Origin: JBBDXA01 sp040902585
GTDB lineage: Bacteria; Planctomycetota; Phycisphaerae; Phycisphaerales; Phycisphaeraceae
Assembly (NCBI GenBank): GCA_040902585.1
Contig: JBBDXA010000007.1
Span: forward strand, 1 to 9,559
Length of the DNA stretch: 9,559 nucleotides
Direction: 5' to 3'
Below, one piece after another: positions 1-7,342 of this stretch. A program made the translations under genes and the position numbers. The notes under the pieces were generated by a model that had not been told where the DNA came from, ran no database searches, and worked only from the letters and a program-made list of their open reading frames with translations. How positions within the stretch are numbered: the stretch's first letter is position 1; every line of letters begins with the position of its first letter.

Positions 1-623
1 TTCGCCTCGAGCAGCGGCTCACGCAGCGCCCCGATGCCCGCGCGTTTTTCGCAGGGGCGGCCGGCGAATGGGATCGCCTTCGCGCCGAGTACTACGGCGA
101 TCACTTCACCACTGCCGCCCTGGCCGCACTGGTGCCTTCGCATTGGACGATCGCCGACCTGGGCTGCGGCACCGGTCAACTCCTCGCCGAGTTCGCGCCC
201 AACGTCAAACAAATCCTCGGCATCGACAACTCTCCCGCCATGCTCAAGGCCGCCGCCAAACGCACCGCGAGCCTGGGCAATGTCGAACTGCGCGAAGGCG
301 AGCTCGATGCCCTGCCGATCGAAGATGCATCATGTGATGCCGCCCTGCTCGTCCTGGTGCTTACCTATATAGAGGAACCGCCGCGCGTGCTCGCCGAGAT
401 GCGCCGCATTCTCAGGCCGGGCGGGAAGGCGGTGATCATCGACCTGCTCCTGCACGACCGCGAAGACTTTCGCCGCGACATGCAGCAGCGCTGGCCGGGG
501 TTCGACGCGGCCGCACTCGTCGATGACCTCCAACACGCGGGCTTCGCGCAGGCTACGTGCCGCGCCCTGCCGCCGGTGCCGGAGGCGAAGGGACCAGCCC
601 TGATCCTCGCAACCGCAACGTAG
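1..623 (+). CDS. SAM-dependent methyltransferase, C-terminal part (probable ArsR-methyltransferase fusion), 5' end outside window
   Basis: The reading frame is open from base 3 without a start and ends at TAG 621-623, so the N-terminus lies upstream of the window. The visible part is a class I Rossmann methyltransferase. Motif I, ADLGCGTG, is at about nt 153-176. The acidic end of strand 2 (GIDNS, Asp at nt 225-227) should hold the SAM ribose. An LRPGG motif follows, and the protein ends in PPVPEAKGPALILATAT. Before motif I comes a segment with FFAGAAGEWDRLR. This spacing and the closing KGPAL are familiar to me from proteins with an N-terminal ArsR-type winged helix fused to a methyltransferase, often near methionine-cycle genes. 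The HTH itself is not visible, so the fusion and a regulatory role are inference. The substrate is unknown. ahcY, which removes the SAH product of methyltransferases, follows on the same strand 149 nt downstream. Confidence 0.85.
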   Translation, partial: RLEQRLTQRPDARAFFAGAAGEWDRLRAEYYGDHFTTAALAALVPSHWTIADLGCGTGQLLAEFAPNVKQILGIDNSPAMLKAAAKRTASLGNVELREGELDALPIEDASCDAALLVLVLTYIEEPPRVLAEMRRILRPGGKAVIIDLLLHDREDFRRDMQQRWPGFDAAALVDDLQHAGFAQATCRALPPVPEAKGPALILATAT

Positions 624-651
624 GGTAGGCAGAGGCTCGGCGAAGCCCACC
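624..651. repeat. Left arm of an imperfect inverted-repeat pair (dispersed-repeat-like)
   Basis: This 28-bp block starts right after the methyltransferase stop codon. Its reverse complement matches 700-727 at 23 of 28 positions by hand alignment, including the outer GGTGGG/CCCACC-type ends. The arms are separated by 48 bp. Within itself it is also partly self-complementary (AGGCT, then AAGCC). I recall similar GGTGGGCTTCGC...CAGCCCACC blocks as intergenic repeats in planctomycete-like genomes, but only one pair is visible here, so genome-wide dispersal is inference. Confidence 0.6.
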
Positions 652-699
652 ACCGCCGCCTGTTGATCCCTGCAAACATTCACGCCTCAGCCGCCCGAA

Positions 700-727
700 G
701 GTGGGTTTCGCAAAGCCTCAGCCCACC
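700..727. repeat. Right arm of the imperfect inverted-repeat pair
   Basis: This block begins GGTGGGTTTCGC and ends CAGCCCACC, so its two ends pair and it can fold on its own. It is the inverted partner of 624-651 with 5 mismatches in 28. Together the arms could form a long hairpin in the untranslated leader of ahcY, or they could be a REP/MITE-like pair. A reading frame runs from it into ahcY, which explains an artificial N-terminal extension starting at 701. Confidence 0.6.
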
Positions 728-762
728 CCACCCAAGACTCATCGTTCAAACCAACCACACCA

Positions 763-766
763 GGAG
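763..766 (+). promoter_or_regulatory. Ribosome binding site of ahcY
   Basis: A GGAG core sits 6 nt before the ATG at 773. It fixes the start there rather than at the in-frame start at 701, which lies inside the inverted repeat. Confidence 0.75.
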
Positions 767-772
767 CCCTCC

Positions 773-2272
<1,500 letters not shown>

Positions 2273-2300
2273 TTCCGGTTTGATGCAAACGAAACATCCA

Positions 2301-2330
2301 AAGGCCGCGCCGCAGGGCGCGGCCTTTTTT
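2301..2330 (+). terminator. Rho-independent terminator of ahcY
   Basis: An 11-bp perfect GC-rich stem (AAGGCCGCGCC against GGCGCGGCCTT) closes a GCAG loop and is followed by a run of six T (2325-2330). It separates ahcY from the toxin-antitoxin operon. Confidence 0.93.
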
Positions 2331-2355
2331 GATTCCTTTTCGACCGCAAGCCGAC

Positions 2356-2361
2356 TACGAT
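2356..2361 (+). promoter_or_regulatory. -10 element of the antitoxin-toxin operon (predicted leaderless)
   Basis: TACGAT matches the sigma-70 -10 consensus at 4 of 6 positions, including the key TA...T. It ends exactly 6 nt before the ATG at 2368, so transcription should begin at or within a base or two of the start codon. No strong Shine-Dalgarno lies in the gap and no convincing -35 is visible; TTCCTT at 2333-2338 has the right 17-nt spacing but is weak. Confidence 0.5.
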
Positions 2362-2367
2362 AGAAGC

Positions 2368-2616
2368 ATGACCAAGACCATCAAGGCCCATTTCGACGGC
2401 AAGGTGCTGATCCCCGATGAAGAGGTGGATCTGCCTGTCAATCAGCCGCTGATGGTGGAAGTGCGCGAGGAGGTGCCTGTACAGACGGACGAGTCACTCG
2501 CGGATCGACTTCACCGATTCGTCGATGAGCAGCCGGTGATCGACCGAGGTGACATGCCGACTGACGGTTCGATCAACTACAAGCATTACCTTTACGGGCA
2601 TCCGAAACAAACGTGA
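2368..2616 (+). CDS. AF2212-like (DUF104-type) antitoxin
   Basis: An 82-residue acidic protein, predicted antitoxin of the downstream PIN toxin. Its first 30 residues hold the family signature: KTIKAHFDGKVLIPDEEVDLP, split here as KTIKAHFDGK then VLIPDEEVDLP, a short beta-rich segment seen in AF2212-like antitoxins. The C-terminal half (about 45-82, with DRLHRFVDEQPVIDRG) probably wraps the toxin, as in other VapBC-like pairs. Start set at ATG 2368: an in-frame start at 2329 lies in the terminator T-run and would cover the -10 element. Its TGA overlaps the toxin's GTG by 4 nt, so the two are translationally coupled. In such systems the complex often represses its own promoter, but no operator repeat is obvious here. 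Confidence 0.8.
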   Translation: MTKTIKAHFDGKVLIPDEEVDLPVNQPLMVEVREEVPVQTDESLADRLHRFVDEQPVIDRGDMPTDGSINYKHYLYGHPKQT

Positions 2617-3020
2617 TCCTGATCGACACCGGCTACCTGATCGGCCTCGTCGACCCCGCGGACAAACTGCGGGAGGTCGCTCTTCGTTGGGTCGATCACC
2701 TCCGTGCCCCGCTAACCCTGCATCAGTACGTTGAACTTGAGTTGATCAACTTCTTCTCGGCGACGCCGCTTCGCCTCGAATCCCATCGTCTGCTGTCGAG
2801 CATTCGCGGCCACCGCGATCTCATCTCAGTCAACGTCGATCCATCGCTCCATGTTCAAGGCCTTGAACTACACCGGAATCGCCCCGACAAGTCCTGGTCT
2901 CTCACCGACTGCATCTCTTTCGTCATCATGCAGTCGCGCGGCATCACTCAGGCGCTCACCTTCGATCACCACTTCGAGCAGGCCGGCTTCGACGCCCTGC
3001 TGCGAAACGATCCGACGTAG
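2613..3020 (+). CDS. PIN-domain ribonuclease toxin (VapC-like)
   Basis: A 135-residue single-domain PIN protein. PIN toxins are Mg2+/Mn2+ ribonucleases that cut specific RNAs, often tRNA or rRNA, and are held inactive by their antitoxin. The four acidic metal-binding positions can all be found: Asp5 in the opening strand (ILIDTGYL), Glu43 in ELIN, Asp99 in SLTDC and Asp118 in LTFDHHF, so the protein should be catalytically competent. Length is normal for the family. It starts with GTG inside the GTGA overlap with the antitoxin stop and has no Shine-Dalgarno of its own in the preceding bases, pointing to coupled translation and keeping toxin made only with antitoxin. The RNA target cannot be told from sequence. 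The next gene starts 47 nt downstream on the same strand with no terminator between, but appears unrelated. Confidence 0.88.
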   Translation: MILIDTGYLIGLVDPADKLREVALRWVDHLRAPLTLHQYVELELINFFSATPLRLESHRLLSSIRGHRDLISVNVDPSLHVQGLELHRNRPDKSWSLTDCISFVIMQSRGITQALTFDHHFEQAGFDALLRNDPT

Positions 3021-3067
3021 GCGCGATTTCCACTTGCGAGTCTGTTGCGCCGCCACGGGAAGCTGAC

Positions 3068-4543
3068 ATGGAAGGCACCGCATGGACATTCTGGTTCGGC
3101 GCTGGCGCGGCGACGCTACTGGGCGTGTGGCTTCTATGGCGTGGGCTGCTGCGCGATCGCTCGCGCGGCCAACCGCGGTGTCCCAGGTGCTGGTACAACC
3201 TTTCCGGCGCGGTTCAGACTGACGGCATCTTCTCGCCGCACGCGTGCCCGGAGTGCGGGCGCATTGTGAAGAGCCAAAGGCAGCTTCATCGCACGCGGCG
3301 GCGCTGGTGGGTCGCCATACTCGGCGTCGCCATGTTGATCGCGACGTGGTACAGCTTTGAAGTGCGCCATCGCATGAACTACTACGAGGAGAGTTTCACC
3401 TCGGCTCTCGTGCCCACCACCGCCCTGCTCTTTGTCATGCCGCGTGATGCCGAGACGTTCAAGTACGTCGATCGCCTTCTGCGCGGTGACCGGAGCAACT
3501 GGAAGAGCCGCAACGCCGCCCGTGAGGATGATCTGTGGGACTGGCAGCGGCGATTGCTTGTCCGCTCGCTCGCAAAAAGCACGAGGATCGATGACGTTGA
3601 CCTCGTCGATGAAGTGGATCAATGGCTTGAGTGGCTGGCGGATGAAGAAGGGATCGGTCCCACGGTTGCCGATCATTACCTCGCCTGGCTGAACGATTCT
3701 GACAAGAAGATTCAGAAGCGCGGTGCCATCGGCATTCTCTGGCTGGAAAGGCTCGCGTCCAAGACGCACGCTCTACAAGCGGCGGGCCGGCTTGATGAAA
3801 TGCTCGATGACCCGGAGGAGGACTTGCGATGGGTCGCCGTCGGCGCGCTGGTCCGCCTCGGCCGGGCGCAGTTCGCCGGCATGAGTGATGAGGCTTTCAT
3901 CGCGCGTTTCAAACGCCTCGTCAAAGCGGACTTGAAAGGCCGATCGTATGACATTCTGCTGCGCGAGATGATGGCGCGGAACACGCCCGCCTGCCGGGAT
4001 GCCCTCGAAGCTGCGGCCCAGAAGCCGATGCCGCCGGAGTCCGATCCGTGGCGCGAGTTACAGGTGATGATCGCGCGGAGACAGATGGCGGGTCTGCCGC
4101 ATCCGGTGAAGATCGAGATTCTCGACCCGACGCCGATCCACGCCCCCGACCATGGCGAAGTGTTGCTGCGCATGCGCCTGACCAATGTCGACGTTCAGAA
4201 ACAGTCCATGCAGTTGCCAATGAAGTTGGATGCGGATGGACGCGTGATTTACTGGGGCCTGGAGATGCGAACGGTCGGCCTCGATGCCGAGCCTTTAGTC
4301 AACTTCGCGCGCACCGGGTACAGCAGTGAGAAAGTCCAGTATCTCGCCGCCGGCAAGTCCATCGAGATCAACTTGAGCGTCAGAACCGGTCTGCCTTACG
4401 GCGTGGTGCCGGACGAATACAAGGCAACGCTGTTCTATCACGGCGACGATTACCTGAGCGACCGCGGCGTTGACGTCGACAACGATCTGCTCTTTCTTCG
4501 CACGCCGCCGATGCGCTGGATCGTCGAGCCCGCGAAGGAATAG
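3068..4543 (+). CDS. Membrane protein with zinc ribbon, HEAT-like repeats and beta-rich C-terminal domain, function unknown
   Basis: A 491-residue protein I cannot assign to a named function. A first hydrophobic segment lies at about 7-28, followed by a four-cysteine zinc ribbon (Cys38, Cys41, Cys60, Cys63; CPRCWYNLSG and CPECGR), an Arg-rich stretch, and a second membrane segment at about 80-95. The CPxCxYxLxG...CPECGR pattern is frequent in planctomycete membrane proteins. A charged, helical middle follows; at about 201-310 it has features of two to three HEAT-type repeats, for example DDPEEDLRWVAVGALVRLG. The remainder (about 345-480) looks like a beta-sandwich. By the positive-inside rule the ribbon is probably cytoplasmic, with the large C-terminal part outside, but this is inference. 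The start ATG has a modest GGGAAG 5 nt upstream. It may be transcribed by read-through from the toxin gene and is convergent with the PEP-CTERM gene. Confidence 0.8.
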   Translation: MEGTAWTFWFGAGAATLLGVWLLWRGLLRDRSRGQPRCPRCWYNLSGAVQTDGIFSPHACPECGRIVKSQRQLHRTRRRWWVAILGVAMLIATWYSFEVRHRMNYYEESFTSALVPTTALLFVMPRDAETFKYVDRLLRGDRSNWKSRNAAREDDLWDWQRRLLVRSLAKSTRIDDVDLVDEVDQWLEWLADEEGIGPTVADHYLAWLNDSDKKIQKRGAIGILWLERLASKTHALQAAGRLDEMLDDPEEDLRWVAVGALVRLGRAQFAGMSDEAFIARFKRLVKADLKGRSYDILLREMMARNTPACRDALEAAAQKPMPPESDPWRELQVMIARRQMAGLPHPVKIEILDPTPIHAPDHGEVLLRMRLTNVDVQKQSMQLPMKLDADGRVIYWGLEMRTVGLDAEPLVNFARTGYSSEKVQYLAAGKSIEINLSVRTGLPYGVVPDEYKATLFYHGDDYLSDRGVDVDNDLLFLRTPPMRWIVEPAKE

Positions 4544-4589
4544 CGCTGACGATCACCACGGAAAGTCGACCCCGCAAGGCGGGCCTTAT

Positions 4590-4621
4590 AAAAAAAGCCC
4601 CGACCGATTAGGGTCGGGGCT
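4590..4621 (-). terminator. Rho-independent terminator of the PEP-CTERM gene
   Basis: Read on the minus strand, a 10-bp stem (AGCCCCGACC pairing with GGTCGGGGCT) around a 6-nt loop is followed by seven T. On the plus strand the stem has no T-run after it, so it should stop only minus-strand transcription. The plus-strand gene ending at 4543 therefore lacks an evident intrinsic terminator of its own. Confidence 0.9.
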
Positions 4622-4654
4622 GCGAGAAGGCATTCGATGGTCAGGAGCGGCGCG

Positions 4655-4674
4655 TCACGCCGCATCACGCCGCA
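4655..4674. repeat. Tandem 10-bp duplication at the PEP-CTERM stop codon
   Basis: TCACGCCGCA occurs twice head to tail. The second copy begins with the reverse-strand TGA stop (4665-4667) and encodes the last Ala-Ala; the first copy lies just beyond the stop. It may be a simple slippage duplication with no effect on the protein end. Confidence 0.7.
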
Positions 4675-6206
4675 TGCCTGCGCCGCCGGCCCAGCGCCGC
4701 GAACGCCAGCAGGCCCAGCAGACCCGTGGCGGGCTCGGGAATCGTGTTGGGGCTGTTGGGACCGGCGAGGAAGTTGCCCAGCACCTGGGCATCGGTCAGG
4801 GCTACATTGTAGATACGGAACTCCTCGAAGTTGCCCGCGAAGAACGCATCGGCGAACTGCGAGCGGCCGAGCCAGTTCTGCGTGTCGTTCAGGTTGCCCA
4901 GGTCGAAGCCCGCCAGGCCCGCGGTGCTGACCAGCGTGCCATCGACGTATAACCTCATCTGATTGCTCAGCTCATCCACCACGGCAACCACCTGGACCAG
5001 CGAGCCGATAGGAATCTCCGCAGCGGCCGCGCGCTGCACGCCCACCGCGTTGGAGTCATCCTTCAACTCAAGGAGCGCCGGCTCGCCCTCGGGGCCGCCG
5101 ATGCCCGCCTTGGGGCTGACGAACAGGTACTCGCCCGTCCCGCCGCCGAAGTCGATGATGCGCTGCCAGTTGTTGCCATCGGCGGTACGCACGATCCACG
5201 CCTCGAAGGTGGCGTTGCCATCCAGCCCCGAGATGAGGCCGTCGGGCAGCTCGGCATATTGACCGGTGGCGGCGTTGTTGTTGGTCCCGTTGTTGGCCAG
5301 GACGAGTTGACCGCCCACGACCGATGCGCCGTTGACGAGCGTCAGGTTCGCTCCGCCAATAGAGTCGTTGGCGTCGCCGTTGAAGCTGTAGCGGTGGGCG
5401 GCGATCGGGGAGAAATCAGCGAAGCGCTGCGCCAGGCCATACGCACCGGCCTCTTCGTTGAAGTTCGCGACGATCTGGGCTGCCGACAGTGCGCCATCGT
5501 GAACGCGAACCTGACCGATCGAAAGCGATGATCCCACCTCGGTGGCCACACCACTGGGCGCGGTCTGCGTGCCGATGAGAATCGGGAACCCGGCGTGCGT
5601 TAAGAGCGTGAAGTTGTCCGAGTTCTTCAGCACGCCGTCGGCGTAGACGCGCCCGGCCGTGCCGTCATAGGTGTAAACCAACTGATGCCACTGCCCTGTT
5701 GCCGGAGCGCCGGCACCGGCACCCGCGCCGGTGGCGGGTGAACCGTCCCAGCCCATGTCGCGCCCGCCCCAGTGGCCGGCCGCGCCGAAGTCGCCGTTGT
5801 TGCCATAGTTGAACGCCATGTTCGAGCCGTCCGGCCCGCCGCGGCGACCCCAGGCCACCATCGTCTCCTCGGCCGCCGTCGCCGGGTTGAACGCCCACAC
5901 CTCAATGGTGCGCGCCCCGCCGCCGGTAATGCCTACCGGCGAGATCGGCCCGGTGTAGTACGTTGCCCCGCTCAGGTTGACGGCGGCGTTGCTGTTGGCC
6001 CCCAGCGTGCTGGTGGTCACATCACCGACCTCGGCGAAGTTGCCCAGCGCACCGGCGTTGGTCCACGACGCCCCGCCGCCCCCGCTTGCGTGAAGGTCGA
6101 CGAGCAATGTACCGGCCACCTGAATGGCCAGGGCGTGGCTGCCAGACAATGTAACGATCAGAACGGCAAGCGCGGCTCGCCACGATAAAGGGGACCGGTT
6201 GAACAC
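4665..6206 (-). CDS. Secreted PEP-CTERM protein with two LamG-like (concanavalin A-type) domains
   Basis: A 513-residue exported surface or matrix protein. Residues 1-27 form a Sec signal peptide (NRSPLSWR, hydrophobic AALAVLIVTL, SHALA cleavage site). Two jelly-roll LamG-like domains follow. The first, about 35-250, has IEVWAFNPAT, QWHQLVYTYDGT and VRVHDGALSAAQIV. The second, about 271-480, has HRYSFNGDANDS, TFEAWI, RLYVDGTLV and FRIYNVALTDAQV. A Gly/Ala-rich low-complexity loop lies in the first. The end is a sorting signal: IPEPATG (Pro490-Glu-Pro492), a hydrophobic stretch GLLGLLAFAAL and RRRR, which exosortase recognises and cleaves in other bacteria. LamG-like folds commonly bind carbohydrate or protein, but no ligand can be named. 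Start chosen at GTG 6206, since AAGGAG stands 6 nt ahead and the signal peptide begins there; an in-frame ATG at 6326 would put 40 non-signal residues in front. Monocistronic, with its own terminator. Confidence 0.9.
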   Translation of the reverse strand: MFNRSPLSWRAALAVLIVTLSGSHALAIQVAGTLLVDLHASGGGGASWTNAGALGNFAEVGDVTTSTLGANSNAAVNLSGATYYTGPISPVGITGGGARTIEVWAFNPATAAEETMVAWGRRGGPDGSNMAFNYGNNGDFGAAGHWGGRDMGWDGSPATGAGAGAGAPATGQWHQLVYTYDGTAGRVYADGVLKNSDNFTLLTHAGFPILIGTQTAPSGVATEVGSSLSIGQVRVHDGALSAAQIVANFNEEAGAYGLAQRFADFSPIAAHRYSFNGDANDSIGGANLTLVNGASVVGGQLVLANNGTNNNAATGQYAELPDGLISGLDGNATFEAWIVRTADGNNWQRIIDFGGGTGEYLFVSPKAGIGGPEGEPALLELKDDSNAVGVQRAAAAEIPIGSLVQVVAVVDELSNQMRLYVDGTLVSTAGLAGFDLGNLNDTQNWLGRSQFADAFFAGNFEEFRIYNVALTDAQVLGNFLAGPNSPNTIPEPATGLLGLLAFAALGRRRRHAA

Positions 6207-6212
6207 GACATT

Positions 6213-6218
6213 CTCCTT
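6213..6218 (-). promoter_or_regulatory. Ribosome binding site of the PEP-CTERM gene, deciding a GTG start
   Basis: AAGGAG on the minus strand is 6 nt from GTG 6206-6204. An ATG inside the gap is out of frame, is only 1 nt from the Shine-Dalgarno, and soon meets a stop. This supports the GTG start. Confidence 0.75.
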
Positions 6219-6388
6219 ACAAGGAAAAGATACGATCAATGAAACGCGCGCTGGAACAGAACCATCAGCCCCTTCATCATGGCAGATGGGCCCCCGATCG
6301 CAAATGAGGTATTCGACGTTCAGCATGAGAATTCCGGTCGCGCAGGAACCGCCCAGCCTGTCCGCGCCATCCGGATTCGCCGCCTACC

Positions 6389-6398
6389 GATTATAATC
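6389..6398. promoter_or_regulatory. Palindromic -10 element between divergent genes; predicted leaderless promoter of the isomerase-like gene
   Basis: GATTATAATC is a perfect 10-bp palindrome and therefore carries the consensus TATAAT on both strands (plus 6392-6397; minus 6395-6390). The plus-strand copy ends exactly 6 nt before ATG 6404, placing the transcription start at the start codon. There is no Shine-Dalgarno. I see no good -35 at 16-18 nt. The minus-strand copy could start a transcript with a leader of about 180 nt for the PEP-CTERM gene. The rest of the 197-nt divergent spacer shows nothing else I can assign. Confidence 0.6.
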
Positions 6399-6403
6399 CC
6401 GCC

Positions 6404-7342
6404 ATGACGACAACCCCCGGCAACCCTGTGCGTCCGCCCACCCGCCGCGCCTTCCTTTCCGGCGCGGGCACCGCCGCGGCGACGGCCGCCCTGATGGCGA
6501 CCACCGCCCGGGCGGCAGCGGTGGCCGCTGAAAACTCCGGCGAGCGCCCGTCCGCCGTCACGAACGGCAAGATCAAACAGTCCGTCATGGGCTGGTGCTT
6601 CAACCCCATGCCCACCGAAGAGCTCGCCCGCAAAGGCAAGGCGCTCGGCCTCGTCGCCATTGAAGGCATCAGCGAAAAGCATTATCCGCTGGTGCGCGAC
6701 CTGGGCCTGAAGATTTCCCTCGTCGGCAGTCACGGCTTCGCCAAGGGGCCGTGCGATCCGGCGAATCGTGACATGGTCATCAAAGTCTTGAACGAACGCA
6801 TCGATCTCGCAGCCGAGGTCGGCGCGCCGGGCGTCATCACCTTCACCGGCATGCGCGTCAAGGGCCTGACCGACAAGCAGATGAGCGACAACTGCGTCGA
6901 GGCGTGGAAACAGGTCATCGGCCACGCCGAGAAGAAGAAGATCAACCTCGTCTTCGAGCACCTCAACACGCGCGACAACACGCACCCGATGAAGGGCCAC
7001 CCCGGTTACTACGGCGACGATGTGGACCTCTGCGCCGACCTCATCAAACGCGTCGACTCGCCCAACATGAAACTCCTCTTTGACATTTATCACGTTCAGA
7101 TCATGCACGGCGACGTGATCCGCAGGCTCAACCAGCTCAAGAGCATCATCGGCCACTACCACACGGCCGGCGTGCCGGGGCGCGGCGAACTCGACGAAAC
7201 GCAGGAACTGAATTACCCCGCGATCATGAAGGCGATCCTCGCGACGGGCTACGAAGGTTACGTCGCGCAGGAGTTCATCCCGACGTGGGAAGACAAGATC
7301 GGCGCGCTGGGCCACGCGATCAAGCTGTGCGATGTGAAATAG
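6404..7342 (+). CDS. Tat-exported TIM-barrel sugar isomerase/epimerase, hydroxypyruvate isomerase-like
   Basis: A 312-residue protein of the xylose isomerase-like TIM-barrel (AP endonuclease 2) superfamily, closest by motif to hydroxypyruvate isomerase (Hyi). A twin-arginine signal leads (PPTRRAFLSG, Arg14-Arg15, then an Ala-rich hydrophobic core and ARA about 34-37), implying folded, metal-loaded export. Barrel motifs follow: NLVFEHLN (Glu185), LLFDIYHVQIMHGD (Asp227), GHYHTAGVPGRGELD (His251/His253) and YVAQEFIP (Glu290). These Glu/Asp/His/Glu positions are the expected divalent-metal ligands, and YHVQIMHGD plus HTAGVPGR are typical of Hyi. Hyi interconverts hydroxypyruvate and tartronate semialdehyde, but it is normally cytosolic, so the real substrate of an exported planctomycete member is open; a role in sugar catabolism is inference. 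No ribosome site precedes the ATG. Its TAG directly abuts the stop of the convergent protease gene. Confidence 0.88.
   Translation: MTTTPGNPVRPPTRRAFLSGAGTAAATAALMATTARAAAVAAENSGERPSAVTNGKIKQSVMGWCFNPMPTEELARKGKALGLVAIEGISEKHYPLVRDLGLKISLVGSHGFAKGPCDPANRDMVIKVLNERIDLAAEVGAPGVITFTGMRVKGLTDKQMSDNCVEAWKQVIGHAEKKKINLVFEHLNTRDNTHPMKGHPGYYGDDVDLCADLIKRVDSPNMKLLFDIYHVQIMHGDVIRRLNQLKSIIGHYHTAGVPGRGELDETQELNYPAIMKAILATGYEGYVAQEFIPTWEDKIGALGHAIKLCDVK

Noticed and set aside
701..772. Longer N-terminus for ahcY beginning at 701
   Set aside because: It starts inside the inverted repeat, encodes residues unlike any SAHase N-terminus, and a GGAG site lies correctly before ATG 773.
624..772. SAH riboswitch upstream of ahcY
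   Set aside because: The position is right and AGGCTCGG occurs, but I cannot find the conserved GAGGRGCGYUGC-type core and its pairing partner. The hairpin present is explained by the repeat pair. A covariance-model search would settle it.
2329..2367. Longer antitoxin starting at 2329
   Set aside because: This start lies in the T-run of the ahcY terminator and would cover the -10 element; the family's N-terminal motif starts directly after Met at 2368.
4570..4584. Short GC hairpin (CCCGC/GCGGG) as a plus-strand terminator for the gene ending at 4543
   Set aside because: The stem is only about five pairs and is followed by CCTTATAAAA instead of a T-run.
6207..6326. Start of the PEP-CTERM gene at the in-frame ATG 6326
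   Set aside because: It would place 40 residues before a clear signal peptide and leave the AAGGAG site before GTG 6206 unused.
6320..7315. 331-codon minus-strand frame opposite the isomerase gene
   Set aside because: It is an antisense shadow of a motif-rich gene in high-GC DNA, with no recognisable domain.
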